Of a stretch of 59,950 nucleotides of DNA, positions 25,679 to 34,778 are shown in pieces. Each line of letters opens with the position of its first letter. Positions within the stretch are counted from its first letter, which is position 1. Origin of the DNA: Bradyrhizobium huanghuaihaiense (GTDB taxonomy: Bacteria; Pseudomonadota; Alphaproteobacteria; Rhizobiales; Xanthobacteraceae); contig NZ_VLLA01000034.1 in NCBI RefSeq assembly GCF_007830635.1, positions 1-59,950 on the forward strand, read 5' to 3'. Below the pieces are notes generated by a model. That model had not been told where the DNA came from. It was given only the letters and a program-made list of their open reading frames with translations, and did no database searches. A program made the position numbers and the translations under genes.

Positions 25679-25765
25679 CGTCATTGCGAGCGCAGCGAAG
25701 AAATCCAGATTTTGGCCGCAGTGGCAGTCTGGATTGCTTCGTCGCAAGGGCTGCTCGCAATGACG
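25679..25765. repeat. Intergenic palindrome (CGTCATTGCGAGC...GCTCGCAATGACG)
   Basis: The arms CGTCATTGCGAGCGCAGCGA and the near-complement TCGTCGCAAGGGCTGCTCGCAATGACG enclose AAATCCAGA and TCTGGATT. It is an abundant alphaproteobacterial intergenic palindrome, here directly before the stop of the indolepyruvate oxidoreductase gene. It likely adds to a bidirectional terminator. Confidence 0.75.
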
Positions 25766-25790
25766 TGTGGAGAGAGCGCGCGCCTATTCG

Positions 25791-28700
25791 CTACTCCGCC
25801 GCCGCCGCAAAGCGGCTGTTCTCCAGCTCAGCTTCCAGCCGCGCCGTTTCGGTCGCCGCCAGCTTGACGTTGGCTTCCTTGACGTGGCCGAAGCCGCGGA
25901 TGCTTTCGGGCACGCGCGCGAGCCGTGCCAGCAGCGGGATCTGCTCCGCCTTCAGCCCGGCGATCCGCTCATCGATCATCGCCAGATAATCCTCGATCAG
26001 CTTCCGCTCGTTCCGCCGCTCCTCGGTGCGTCCGAACGGATCGAACGCGCCGCCGCGCAGGAATTTCAGCCTCGCCAGCACGCGGAAGGCGTGGATCATC
26101 CAGCTGCCGAACTCCTGCTTCTGCAGACGCCCGGTCGCCTTGTCGCGCTTGGCGAAGATCGGCGGCGCCAAATGGTATTTCAGCGTGAAGTCGCCGTCGA
26201 ACTTCTCCGACACCTTCTGCGCAAAGCTGCCGTCGGTATAGAGCCGCGCGACCTCGTACTCGTCCTTATACGACATCAGCCTGAACAGGTTCTTCGCCAC
26301 AGCTTCCGCCAGCTCAGTGGACGCGGGCGATGCCGCGCTCTCCGCCTTGCGCACCTTGGCAACCGCGGCGAGATAGCGATCGGCGTAGGCCTTGTCCTGA
26401 TACCCGGTCAGGAATTCCGCGCGCGTCGCGATGATGTCGTCGAGCGATTTCACCGGCGCTGCGGCCCGGGCCTTGAACTGCAGCACGCTGCGCACCCGCG
26501 ACATGTCGTGGGCGGCAAGGCGGCCCCAGGTGAAGGCGAGCTTGTTCATCTCGATCGCGGCGCCGTTGATCTCGATGGCGCGGAGCAGGGCCTCCAGCGA
26601 CAGCGGGATCGCGCCCTTCTGGAAGGCGAAGCCGAGCATGAAGGGATTGGTCGCGATGCTGTCGCCCATCAGCGCGGCGGCGATGCCCGTGGCGTCGATG
26701 ATATCGAGGTTCTTGTCGCCGATGGCGTCGCGCAGCACGGTCTGCATCGTGCCCATCTCGAAATCGAGATCGGGATTCTGCACGAAGCTCGCGGTCGGCT
26801 GCAAATCGGCGTTGATATAGGCCTTGGTCACGCCGCGCTCGGCGCGGCTCAGCGCAGTCGGCCCGGCCGAGACGATCATGTCGCAGCCGAGGATGACGTC
26901 GGCGCCGCCGGTGGTGATGCGGACCGCCGAGATGTCCTCCGGCTTCGGCGCGATGCGGACATGGCTCATCACCGCGCCGTTCTTCTGCGACAGGCCGGTG
27001 AAGTCCAGCGCCGAGCAGCCGCGGCCGTCGACATGGGCGGCCATGCCGAGCAGGGCGCCGATGGTGATGACGCCGGTGCCGCCGATGCCGGTGACGAGAA
27101 TGTTGTAGGGTCCGTCGAGCTCACGCGCGGGCGGCAGCGGCAGATCGGCGAACAGCTGCCCGGAATCGACGGCCGAAGTCTTCATGCGCTTCAGCGAACC
27201 GCCATGGACGGTGACGAAGCTCGGGCAGAAACCCTCGACGCAGGAAAAGTCCTTGTTGCAGTTCGACTGGTCGATCTGGCGCTTGCGGCCGAATTCGGTT
27301 TCGAGCGGCTGTACCGAAACGCAGTTGGAGGCCTGCGAGCAGTCGCCGCAGCCTTCGCAGACCAGCTCGTTGATGAAGGCGCGCTTGGCGGGATCGGGAT
27401 AAAGGCCGCGCTTGCGGCGGCGGCGCTTTTCCGCCGCACAGGTCTGGTCGTAGATGATGACCGTGAGACCCTTGATGTCGCGTAGCTCGCGCTGCACGGC
27501 GTCGAGCTCGCGGCGGTGATGGATGGTTGCGCCTTGCGGGAAGTAGTTGCCTTCAGGGTATTTGCCGGGATCGTCCGAGACGATCGCGAGGCGCTTGACG
27601 CCCTCGGCCCAGACCTGATGCGCGATCTGCGCGACGTTGAAGGCGCCTTCGGCCGGCTGTCCGCCGGTCATCGCGACGGCGTCGTTGTAGAGGATCTTGT
27701 AGGTGATGTTGATGCCGGAGGCGGAGGCGGCACGGAGCGCCAGCAGGCCCGAATGCGTATAGGTGCCGTCGCCGAGATTCTGGAAAATGTGCGTCTCGGT
27801 GGTGAAGGGCGACTGGCCGATCCAGTTCACGCCCTCGGCGCCCATGTGCGAGATCAGATCGGTGCGGCGGGTCGGCATGCTCAGGGCCATGCCGTGGCAG
27901 CCGATGCCGGCCATCGCGCGGCTGCCCTCGGGCACGCGCGTCGAGGAATTGTGCGGGCAGCCCGAGCAGAAGAAGGGCGTGCGCGCCAGCTTGATCGGCG
28001 CGCTCGTGGTGACGGGATTGTCGAATGCTTCGAGCCGCGCCAGGCGCTGCTCCAGCACCGGGCTGTGATGGCCGAGCTTGCGCAGCCGCGCGACGAGGGC
28101 GGAGGCAACGATCGTCGGCGTTAGTTCGCCCTCGCTCGGCAACAGCGGCGCGCCGCGCTCGTCGCGCTTGCCCGTGACGGTCGGACGCTTTGAAGCGTCG
28201 ATGTTGTAGAGGATGCGCATCAGCTGGTCTTCGATGAAGCCACGCTTCTCCTCGACCACCAGCACGTCCTGCAGACCTTCGGCGAAACGCCTGGCGCCGC
28301 TTTCCTCCAGCGGCCAGGTCAGCGCGACCTTGTAGATGCGAAGGCCGAGGTCTTGCGCGTCCTTGTCGGTGATGCCGAGATCGGCGAGGGCCTGGCGCAG
28401 ATCGAGATAGGCCTTGCCGGTCGCGACGATGCCGAGCCGCGCAGGTTTTGAATCGAGCACGATGCGGTCGAGCTGGTTGGCGCGGGCAAAGGCCTGCACC
28501 GCGGCCATCTTCGGGCCGAACAGGCGCCTCTCGGCGTCCAGCGGCGGATCGGGCCAGCGGATGTTGAGGCCGCCGGGCGGCATCTCGAAATCGTCGGGCA
28601 GCTTGATCTGGATACGCTCGGGATCACTATAGATCGACGCCGAACTCTCGACGGTCTCGCTGATCGCCTTGAAGCCGACCCAACAGCCGGAGAAGCGCGA

Positions 28701-29267
28701 CAGCGCGAAACCGTAGAGGCCGAGGTCGAGATAATCCTGCAGCGTCGCCGGATTGATCACCGGAATCAGCGCCGCCGCGAACACCTGCTCGCTCTGATGT
28801 GCCAGCGTCGAGGATTGGCAACCATGGTCGTCGCCGGCGAGCGCGAGCACGCCGCCATTGAGAGAGGTGCCGGCCGCATTGGCGTGCTTGAGCGCATCGA
28901 CCGAGCGGTCGACGCCGGGGCCCTTGCCGTACCAGATGCCGAACACCCCATCGACCTTGGCGCCGGGGAACAGGCCGACCTGCTGGCTGCCCCAGACCGC
29001 GGTCGCCGCGAGGTCCTCGTTCAGGCCGGGGACGAAGGCGATGTCCTGCTGTTGCAGGAATGACTTCGCGCGCCACAGCGCATGGTCGTACATGCCGAGC
29101 GGGGAACCGCGATAGCCGGAGATGAAGCCGCCGGTGTTGAGGCCTTGGAGCCGGTCGCGTTCGCGTTGCAACATGGGCAGGCGGACCAGGGCCTGCGTGC
29201 CGGACAGGAAGATCCGCTTCGATTCGAGCCGGTATTTGTCGTCCAGCTCGACCTGCATCAGCGTCAT
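25791..29267 (-). CDS. Indolepyruvate ferredoxin oxidoreductase, fused alpha-beta-gamma form
   Basis: A 1158-aa single-chain 2-oxoacid:ferredoxin oxidoreductase. The order visible is a pyrimidine-binding-type N-terminal region (GGFISGYRGSPLGMYDHALWRA), a central part, a TPP-binding region (FCSGCPHNSSTRVPEGSRAMAGIGCHG; GDGTYTHSGLLALRAA), an Fe-S segment (CEGCGDCSQASNC, with further Cys in NKDFSCVEGFCPSF) and a C-terminal gamma domain (NILVTGIGGTGVITIGALLGMAAH). Such enzymes convert aryl pyruvates to aryl-acyl-CoA, reducing ferredoxin, and act in aromatic amino-acid catabolism. The start at 29267 removes a spurious 41-codon extension. It is divergent from the MaoC-like gene at 29434 across a 166-base gap. 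Confidence 0.9.
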   Translation of the reverse strand: MTLMQVELDDKYRLESKRIFLSGTQALVRLPMLQRERDRLQGLNTGGFISGYRGSPLGMYDHALWRAKSFLQQQDIAFVPGLNEDLAATAVWGSQQVGLFPGAKVDGVFGIWYGKGPGVDRSVDALKHANAAGTSLNGGVLALAGDDHGCQSSTLAHQSEQVFAAALIPVINPATLQDYLDLGLYGFALSRFSGCWVGFKAISETVESSASIYSDPERIQIKLPDDFEMPPGGLNIRWPDPPLDAERRLFGPKMAAVQAFARANQLDRIVLDSKPARLGIVATGKAYLDLRQALADLGITDKDAQDLGLRIYKVALTWPLEESGARRFAEGLQDVLVVEEKRGFIEDQLMRILYNIDASKRPTVTGKRDERGAPLLPSEGELTPTIVASALVARLRKLGHHSPVLEQRLARLEAFDNPVTTSAPIKLARTPFFCSGCPHNSSTRVPEGSRAMAGIGCHGMALSMPTRRTDLISHMGAEGVNWIGQSPFTTETHIFQNLGDGTYTHSGLLALRAASASGINITYKILYNDAVAMTGGQPAEGAFNVAQIAHQVWAEGVKRLAIVSDDPGKYPEGNYFPQGATIHHRRELDAVQRELRDIKGLTVIIYDQTCAAEKRRRRKRGLYPDPAKRAFINELVCEGCGDCSQASNCVSVQPLETEFGRKRQIDQSNCNKDFSCVEGFCPSFVTVHGGSLKRMKTSAVDSGQLFADLPLPPARELDGPYNILVTGIGGTGVITIGALLGMAAHVDGRGCSALDFTGLSQKNGAVMSHVRIAPKPEDISAVRITTGGADVILGCDMIVSAGPTALSRAERGVTKAYINADLQPTASFVQNPDLDFEMGTMQTVLRDAIGDKNLDIIDATGIAAALMGDSIATNPFMLGFAFQKGAIPLSLEALLRAIEINGAAIEMNKLAFTWGRLAAHDMSRVRSVLQFKARAAAPVKSLDDIIATRAEFLTGYQDKAYADRYLAAVAKVRKAESAASPASTELAEAVAKNLFRLMSYKDEYEVARLYTDGSFAQKVSEKFDGDFTLKYHLAPPIFAKRDKATGRLQKQEFGSWMIHAFRVLARLKFLRGGAFDPFGRTEERRNERKLIEDYLAMIDERIAGLKAEQIPLLARLARVPESIRGFGHVKEANVKLAATETARLEAELENSRFAAAAE

Positions 29268-29433
29268 TTCGGAGGTCCTTGTTCTTCTTGGTTCGGCGGG
29301 GATTTTGCGCCGCGGAAAGAGAGGCGGCTTGCGAAGCGGGTGTTGCCAGTCAAAAGCATGGACGGGCGAAGTCAATATCGCTGGCCGCATCCGTGGCGGT
29401 CCTGTTAGTCATGGCTGCCTGTGGAGGAAAGCC

Positions 29434-30399
29434 ATGACCGCAAACGCATTCGAGACCGAGATCACCGAGACCGCGGAGACGCTGATCGGCCCGTGGCGCA
29501 AGCCGCGCCAGATGCTGCAGGCGCAAACCTACGACGCGCACGCCTCCATCCATGACGATGCCACCGCCCAGAAGCTCGGCTTCAAGGGCGGTACCATCGA
29601 AGGCCCGACGCATTTCAGCCAGTTTGCCCCGCTCGGCGCGCGGCTCTGGGGGCAGGCCTGGTTCGAGAGCGGCTGCCTGTCCGCGCATTACCGCAGCGTC
29701 TGCTACGAGGGCGAGGAGGTGCAGGCGATCCTGTCGAAGCCATTGCCGGGCACAAGCCAATGCCAGGTCCAGATGGTCAAGCGCGACGGCACCGAGGTGC
29801 TGCGCGGCACGGCCTCAATCGGCGACGCTGCGGTTGCGACCGCGCTCGAGACCCGCCTCGGCGAGCTCAAGCCGCTGGCCGATCCCGTCATCCTGCGCGA
29901 CGTCAAGGTGGCGCAGACGAGCAAGCGGCAGACGGTGAGGATGGCGTTCGACCAGAACATGGGTGACCTCTATCCGTTCTCCCTCAGGCAGAAGCTTGCC
30001 GTCATCACCGAGAGCTCGCCGTATTATTCGGGCGCGGACAATGCTTCTTCGAATCCTTGGCGCAAACCGATCATCCCGATGGAGATGCTGAGCGTGCTGT
30101 TCCAGTACCGCTCCAAGGAGGATCCGCTGCCGGCCAGGGGACCGGCCGTCGGCCTGTTTGCCGACCAGGAGATCCGCCTGATGAAGGGCCCACTCTTCGT
30201 CGACGAGGAATACGAAGTCGAGCGCGAAGTGGTCGCGCTCTCCGGCAGCCGTCGCACCGAAAGCGCCTGGGTGAAGACGCGCGTGTTCGACAAGGCGGGG
30301 ACGGTGGTTGCGACGATGCTGCTCAACATGGCGACGCTGAAGGACTCGTATGCGCCGTATGAGAATGAGTATCGGCAGCTGTATGGGGCGGGGCGGTAG
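29434..30399 (+). CDS. MaoC/hot-dog-fold-like hypothetical protein
   Basis: A 321-aa soluble protein. The segment GFKGGTIEGPTHFSQFAPLGARLWG is reminiscent of the hydratase motif in MaoC-type hot-dog domains (gate residues Asp/His near FKGGTIEGPTHF). A second, similar beta-rich half follows from about residue 170, so it may be a double hot-dog protein that acts on acyl thioesters. The catalytic Asp-His pair is not confirmed, so this is a fold-level call. A GGAGGA ribosome binding site precedes ATG 29434. Its position opposite the indolepyruvate oxidoreductase suggests a link to acyl-CoA metabolism, but that is inference. Confidence 0.65.
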   Translation: MTANAFETEITETAETLIGPWRKPRQMLQAQTYDAHASIHDDATAQKLGFKGGTIEGPTHFSQFAPLGARLWGQAWFESGCLSAHYRSVCYEGEEVQAILSKPLPGTSQCQVQMVKRDGTEVLRGTASIGDAAVATALETRLGELKPLADPVILRDVKVAQTSKRQTVRMAFDQNMGDLYPFSLRQKLAVITESSPYYSGADNASSNPWRKPIIPMEMLSVLFQYRSKEDPLPARGPAVGLFADQEIRLMKGPLFVDEEYEVEREVVALSGSRRTESAWVKTRVFDKAGTVVATMLLNMATLKDSYAPYENEYRQLYGAGR

Positions 30400-30407
30400 T
30401 CACTGCT

Positions 30408-30514
30408 CGTCATTCCGGAGCGACGCGAAGCGTCGAGCCCGGAATCCATTTCACTTCGCGTCTTGCTGCCCGATGGATTCCGGGCTCGCGACTTCGTCGC
30501 GCCCCGGAATGACG
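30408..30514. repeat. Intergenic palindrome (CGTCATTCCGGAGCGACGCG family)
   Basis: The arms CGTCATTCCGGAGCGACGCG and CGCGCCCCGGAATGACG, with inner arms GAGCCCGGAATCCAT and ATGGATTCCGGGCTCG, form a long hairpin. It ends the transcript of the MaoC-like gene. The remaining bases to 30709 hold only the leader of the isochorismatase gene. Confidence 0.75.
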
Positions 30515-30643
30515 ACGGAGGCCGCTCATCCTTTAAGCAAATGCACGTCGCAAAGCCGTCGCACAGGGAATAAGCAGGCGTCGATCGCTGACGTAACCTT
30601 CTGAGTACGCAACGATTTCTCTTGCGAACTGCTCGTTACCGCA

Positions 30644-30655
30644 ATTGTACACAAT
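30644..30655. promoter_or_regulatory. Possible operator ATTGTACACAAT upstream of the hydrolase-permease pair
   Basis: The 12-base sequence is a near-palindrome (10 of 12 positions self-complementary) with a TTGT...ACAA core, a style of half-site recognised by GntR-type repressors. It lies 55 bases upstream of the ATG at 30710, a sensible place for an operator. No regulator gene for this operon is adjacent, so the assignment is tentative. Confidence 0.3.
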
Positions 30656-30709
30656 GGCACGGCGCTTGCAGAACTCCTGGCAAAGAGAGTTCTCGCGGGG
30701 GCCTGCGTC

Positions 30710-31408
30710 ATGTTGAACTCAGCCAAGCCGACACTGGGCGTCATCAACGCCGAGCCCGAGCCGATCAAGCTCGACTGGCCCGCCACCGCGCTCCTCATCA
30801 TCGACATGCAGCGTGATTTCATGGAGCCCGGCGGCTTCGGCGAGACGCTCGGGAACGACGTCAGCCAGCTCGCGCGCGCGGTGGAGCCGATTGGCGCGGT
30901 GCTGAAGGCGGCGCGCGACACCGGCATGCTGGTGATCCACACCCGCGAAGGCCATCTGCCCGATCTCTCCGATGCGCCGCCTGCGAAAGTCGAGCGCGGC
31001 GCGCCGTCCTTGCGCATCGGCGATCCCGGCCCGATGGGCCGCATCCTCATTCGCGGCGAAGCCGGCCACGACATCATTCCCGAACTCTATCCGCTCGACA
31101 GCGAGGTCGTGATCGACAAGCCGGGCAAGGGCGCGTTCTACGCCACCGAGCTCACGGATGTGCTGGAGAAATACGGCATCGAGAATCTGCTCGTGTGCGG
31201 CGTCACCACCGAAGTGTGCGTCAACACCACGGTGCGCGAGGCCAATGACCGCGGCTATCGCTGCGTCGTCATCTCCGACGGCTGCGCATCCTACTTCCCC
31301 GAGTTTCACGAGATGGGCCTGAAGATGATCAAGGCCCAGGGCGGCATCTTCGGCTGGGTCGCGGACTCGGCCGCAGTTCTGGAGGCAATGAAGGTTTCGA
31401 CCACATAG
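30710..31408 (+). CDS. Isochorismatase-family cysteine hydrolase, biuret-hydrolase-like
   Basis: A 232-aa amidohydrolase of the isochorismatase/cysteine-hydrolase superfamily. The catalytic triad can be placed at D32 (LLIIDMQRDF), K137 (DKPGKGAF) and C170 (CGVTTEVCVNT), and a Gln at position 210 (KAQGGIFGW) sits where biuret hydrolases have one. This spacing resembles rhizobial biuret amidohydrolase more than ureidoacrylate hydrolase, which also belongs to the family. The predicted reaction is hydrolysis of biuret or a similar ureide to allophanate and ammonia. It is followed after 10 bases by an NCS2-type permease that could import the substrate. Assignment to biuret is inferred. Confidence 0.75.
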   Translation: MLNSAKPTLGVINAEPEPIKLDWPATALLIIDMQRDFMEPGGFGETLGNDVSQLARAVEPIGAVLKAARDTGMLVIHTREGHLPDLSDAPPAKVERGAPSLRIGDPGPMGRILIRGEAGHDIIPELYPLDSEVVIDKPGKGAFYATELTDVLEKYGIENLLVCGVTTEVCVNTTVREANDRGYRCVVISDGCASYFPEFHEMGLKMIKAQGGIFGWVADSAAVLEAMKVSTT

Positions 31409-31418
31409 GGGTATTATC

Positions 31419-33086
31419 ATGAGCACATTGACGGGGACGGCCGGCAAATCTGATCTGAGCAAGTCTGAGTTCAAGCCGGCACTATGGACATCGGGCGACT
31501 GGAACGCGTTCTTCGGCTTCGGCACCAACATCCTCGTCAACATGCTCGTGCTCACGGGCCTGTTGCGCTTCGTCTTGAAGATGCCTGACAGCCTGGTGTT
31601 CGGCCGTATCCTGCCTGCGCTCGGGCTGATGATGTGCCTGTCCACCTTCTATTACGCGTATCTCGCCTATCGCCTCGCGCAGAAGACCGGCCGCAACGAC
31701 GTCTGCGCGCTGCCGTCGGGCGTCAGCGTGCCGCACATGTTCATCGTCACCTTCGTGATCATGCTGCCGATCACGCTGAAGACCGGCGATCCGCTCAAGG
31801 GCTGGTCGGCCGGCCTCGTCTGGGTGTTCTTCCAGAGTTTTATTCTGATGATCGGCGGCTTCATTGCACCATTCATTCGCAAGATCACGCCGCGCGCGGC
31901 GCTGCTCGGCACGCTCGCCGGCGTTTCCGTCACCTTCATCTCGATGCGGCCGGCGCTCGAGATGTACATGACGCCGCAGATCGGCCTCGTCTGCTTCGCC
32001 ATCATCCTGCTGAGCTGGTTCGGCGGCGTGAAATACTGGCGCGGCATTCCCGCAGGCCTCGTCGCCATCGCAGCCGGCATGATCATCGCCTGGGGCTCCA
32101 ACCTGTTCGGGCTCGGCCTCGGCGGGTTGAGCATCGCGGGCGTCGGCGCGGCCTTCGCCAATTTCGGCTTCTCGGTGCCGATTCCCGCCGTGGGCTACGT
32201 CTTCTCCGGCTTCGAATTCCTCGGCATCATCCTCGTCACCGCCATTCCCTTCGGCATCTATGACCTCGTCGAGGCCATGGACAATGTCGAGAGCGCGGAA
32301 GCGGCCGGCGACGAATATCCAACCACGCGCGTCTTGACCGCCGACGGCGTCGTCAGCCTGATCGGCTGCCTGATGGGCAATCCCTTCATCAACGCCGTCT
32401 ATATCGGCCATCCCGGCTGGAAGGCGATGGGCGGCCGCATCGGCTACTCGGCTGCGACCGGCATCATGGTGGTGGTGCTGGCCTGGTTCGGCATCATCTC
32501 GGTGCTGCTGGCGCTGGTGCCTGTCGTCGCGATCTCGCCGATCCTGCTCTACATCGGCATGCTGATCGGCGCGCAGGCGTTTCAGACCACCCCGGTCAAG
32601 CACGCGCCCGCGATCGTGCTGGCGCTGACGCCGCATCTGGCCGCCTGGGCCAAGCTCCAGATCGACACCATGCTGGCCTCGACCATGACGGCGGCGGCAA
32701 CCGTCGGCGGCATGGCGGCCGACAAGGCCGACGCGGTCAAGATCGCTGCGGTCGCGGCGCTGCCGCAGCAGGGCGTGTTCTATCACGGCCTCGAGGTGAT
32801 GGGCGGCGGCTCCATTCTCGGCGGCCTCATCCTCGGCGCGATCGGTGTCTTCATCATCGAGCGCGACTTCGAGAAGGCATCAAGCTTTGCGCTGGTCGGT
32901 GCGGTGCTGACTTACTTCGGCTTCATGCACGGCGAAGCCGTCGGCATCGGCGGCGGCTTTGGCGTCACGCCCGCGGTCGCGCTCGCCTATGCCGTGATGG
33001 CGGCCGGCCTGTTCGCAGCCAGCAAGCTCGGCACCACCGAGCACTACGCCGCGCATCCGGAGATGCACGCCGCGCCGGCGGAGTAG
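31419..33086 (+). CDS. NCS2/AzgA-like permease
   Basis: A 555-aa integral membrane protein with about 12 or more helices. The N-terminus SGDWNAFFGFGTNILVNMLVLTGLL, then ALPSGVSVPHMFIVTFVIML and the DLVEAMDNVESAEAAGDEYPTTRVLTADGVVSLIGCLMGNPF region are typical of NCS2-family purine/pyrimidine permeases of the AzgA branch. These use proton symport to take up nucleobases or related ureides. The gene follows the hydrolase gene by 10 bases and is presumably co-expressed; import of the hydrolase substrate is the simple reading. A GC-rich hairpin after the stop probably ends the transcript. Confidence 0.85.
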   Translation: MSTLTGTAGKSDLSKSEFKPALWTSGDWNAFFGFGTNILVNMLVLTGLLRFVLKMPDSLVFGRILPALGLMMCLSTFYYAYLAYRLAQKTGRNDVCALPSGVSVPHMFIVTFVIMLPITLKTGDPLKGWSAGLVWVFFQSFILMIGGFIAPFIRKITPRAALLGTLAGVSVTFISMRPALEMYMTPQIGLVCFAIILLSWFGGVKYWRGIPAGLVAIAAGMIIAWGSNLFGLGLGGLSIAGVGAAFANFGFSVPIPAVGYVFSGFEFLGIILVTAIPFGIYDLVEAMDNVESAEAAGDEYPTTRVLTADGVVSLIGCLMGNPFINAVYIGHPGWKAMGGRIGYSAATGIMVVVLAWFGIISVLLALVPVVAISPILLYIGMLIGAQAFQTTPVKHAPAIVLALTPHLAAWAKLQIDTMLASTMTAAATVGGMAADKADAVKIAAVAALPQQGVFYHGLEVMGGGSILGGLILGAIGVFIIERDFEKASSFALVGAVLTYFGFMHGEAVGIGGGFGVTPAVALAYAVMAAGLFAASKLGTTEHYAAHPEMHAAPAE

Positions 33087-33105
33087 GCGGGGTAAAAATG
33101 ATCGT

Positions 33106-33132
33106 GGCCGGGCGGCGTCGCGTCGCCCGGCC
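33106..33132 (+). terminator. Hairpin terminator of the hydrolase-permease operon
   Basis: A 9-bp perfect stem GGCCGGGCG / CGCCCGGCC with a 9-base loop, starting 20 bases after the permease stop. There is no T-tract after the stem. It lies between convergent genes and can serve either strand. Confidence 0.55.
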
Positions 33133-33194
33133 GCATCGTCTCTGCCCAACCTAATCAAGCGCCGGCGGATCGAGCTCAGCGTTACCACGAGCGA

Positions 33195-33746
33195 TCACTC
33201 GCCGAGCCGGTTCCTGGTCGCGCGAAGAATGTCGTCCGAGAGCCTGGGATCGTTCACGGCCCGGGCCAGCACGAGTGCCCCGACCAGCGAGGCGGCCATC
33301 GCGAGCGCCTCCTCCTCGCGTTGCCGCGGCTTCAGCGTTGAGGCCATTCGACCGCTCAGCAGCCGGATCATGCCTCGCACGCCGGCTGTGAAACGTTCTC
33401 TCACGCCGCCGCTTTGGCGCGGCATCTCGCAAGACAGGGCTGCGAAAGGGCAACCGCTTCCCGGCTCGTCGCGATGCCTCGCCGAGAGGTATTCGGACAC
33501 GTAGTCGTCGAGCGCAAATTCGTCGGGCACCTCCCGACCCTTGGCAACGATGGCGTGGGCCACCGCTTCTTCGACGAGCCGTTCCTTGGAGCCGAACTGA
33601 CTGTACAGGCTGCCATGGGTCATCCCGGCGGCCTCGGCCAGCGCGTCAACACCCACGCCGGAGATGCCGCGCTCACGCATGAGGCGGGAGGCGGCCTCGA
33701 GAATACGCTCGCGGTTTCTGGCCGCCTGCTCCTTCGAAACGCGCAT
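33195..33746 (-). CDS. TetR/AcrR-family transcriptional regulator
   Basis: A 183-aa repressor. The N-terminal helix-turn-helix (about residues 8-54) has NRERILEAASRLMRERGISGVGVDALAEAAGMTHGSLYSQFGSKERLVEEAV, the typical TetR pattern. The C-terminal ligand domain contains GSGCPFAALSCEMPRQ, a segment shared with regulators of the subgroup that controls SDR and quinone-reductase genes. The start is M at 33746; the frame extends upstream to 33824 without homology. It is divergent from the SDR gene at 33861, with two palindromes between them that look like its operators, so it probably represses itself and the SDR/quinone-reductase genes. Confidence 0.9.
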   Translation of the reverse strand: MRVSKEQAARNRERILEAASRLMRERGISGVGVDALAEAAGMTHGSLYSQFGSKERLVEEAVAHAIVAKGREVPDEFALDDYVSEYLSARHRDEPGSGCPFAALSCEMPRQSGGVRERFTAGVRGMIRLLSGRMASTLKPRQREEEALAMAASLVGALVLARAVNDPRLSDDILRATRNRLGE

Positions 33747-33782
33747 GTCGCAGCTCCTTGGTCCCGGGTCTTGACAATTATA

Positions 33783-33821
33783 ATGGCGATCGTCATGTAT
33801 ATCAATAATTACGATCGTAAT
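33783..33821. promoter_or_regulatory. Pair of palindromic operators between the TetR and SDR genes
   Basis: Two related palindromes lie in the divergent intergenic region: ATGGCGATCGTCAT (33783-33796, 12 of 14 positions symmetric) and the perfect ATTACGATCGTAAT (33808-33821). Both share the CGATCG core and are 25 bases apart centre to centre, the layout of two TetR dimers on neighbouring turns. They would lie over both promoters. Confidence 0.6.
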
Positions 33822-33860
33822 CAAAATGGCTCGGGGCTGGCACCCTTTCAGGAGAAGCTC

Positions 33861-34718
33861 GTGAATACGACCAGCACAAGGATCGCGCTCGTTACCGGCG
33901 CATCGTCAGGCATCGGCGAGGCCACGGCGGAACGGCTCGCGAAGGCCGGCTACAAGGTTTACGGCACCAGCAGACGCGGAGCGCTCGCCGGCGTGCGGTC
34001 GTTCGAGATGCTTGCCCTCGACGTGACCAGCGATGAATCGGTTGAAGCCGCCGTCAGCGAAGTCATGCGGCGCGAGGGCCGCATCGATCTGCTCGTGAAC
34101 AATGCGGGATTCGGTGTTGCCCCGGCCGGCGCGGAAGAGAGCTCGATCGAACAGGCGCGCTCGATTTTCGAGACGAACTTTTTCGGGCTGATCCGGATGA
34201 CGCAGGCCGTCGTACCTCACATGCGACGGCAGGGGAATGGTCGCATCATCAACATCGGCTCCGTTCTCGGCTTTCTACCGATGCCTTACGGCGCGCTCTA
34301 TGCCGCCACCAAGCACGCGGTGGAAGGCTATTCGGAATCGCTCGACCACGAGCTGCGCACGAGGGGCATCCGGGTCTCGGTCATCGAGCCCGCGTATACG
34401 AAGACGTCGTTCGACGCGAACTTCATGCAGCCAGATGCCAAGCTCGATGAGTATCGCGAGGCCCGTGCGCACGTCGTCAAGAGGGTGGACGAGGTGATGA
34501 CAACGGCCGAGCATCCGGACGTCGTGGCCGACACCGTTCTGAAAGCGGCCAGCGCGGCGCACCCGAAAGTCCGGTACGCGGCCGGCAAGCTTGCGAACCG
34601 CCTGCGGTTGCTTCGCCGATTTGCGCCCGCTGGCCTGGTCGACGCCGGGATCCGAAAGGACCTGCGGCTTGATGCACTGACCGCGTCGCAGCCTCGCCGC
34701 CCGGCCCGAGCCTTCTGA
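33861..34718 (+). CDS. SDR-family oxidoreductase
   Basis: A 285-aa short-chain dehydrogenase. The cofactor motif VTGASSGIGEATAERL is near residues 10-25, DVTSD is near 52-56, NNAGFG near 80, and the catalytic Ser is in INIGSVLGFLPM with YxxxK in YAATKHAVEGYSESL. The extended C-terminus (KLANRLRLLRRFAPAGLVDAG) resembles SDRs of the DltE/YbbO-like branch. GTG 33861 was chosen, with AGGAGA upstream; the longer upstream frame overlaps the regulator. It lies just downstream of the two palindromes and is probably controlled by the divergent TetR protein. Confidence 0.88.
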   Translation: MNTTSTRIALVTGASSGIGEATAERLAKAGYKVYGTSRRGALAGVRSFEMLALDVTSDESVEAAVSEVMRREGRIDLLVNNAGFGVAPAGAEESSIEQARSIFETNFFGLIRMTQAVVPHMRRQGNGRIINIGSVLGFLPMPYGALYAATKHAVEGYSESLDHELRTRGIRVSVIEPAYTKTSFDANFMQPDAKLDEYREARAHVVKRVDEVMTTAEHPDVVADTVLKAASAAHPKVRYAAGKLANRLRLLRRFAPAGLVDAGIRKDLRLDALTASQPRRPARAF

Positions 34719-34778
34719 CGGCATGCGGCTCGTGCAAGCGCCACACGGCCAAGACCCCAAAACCGGACATCGGCAAAC

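Noticed and set aside
31482..32786. Long minus-strand ORF of 434 codons
   Set aside because: Shadow of the NCS2 permease gene, whose membrane helices are clear on the plus strand.
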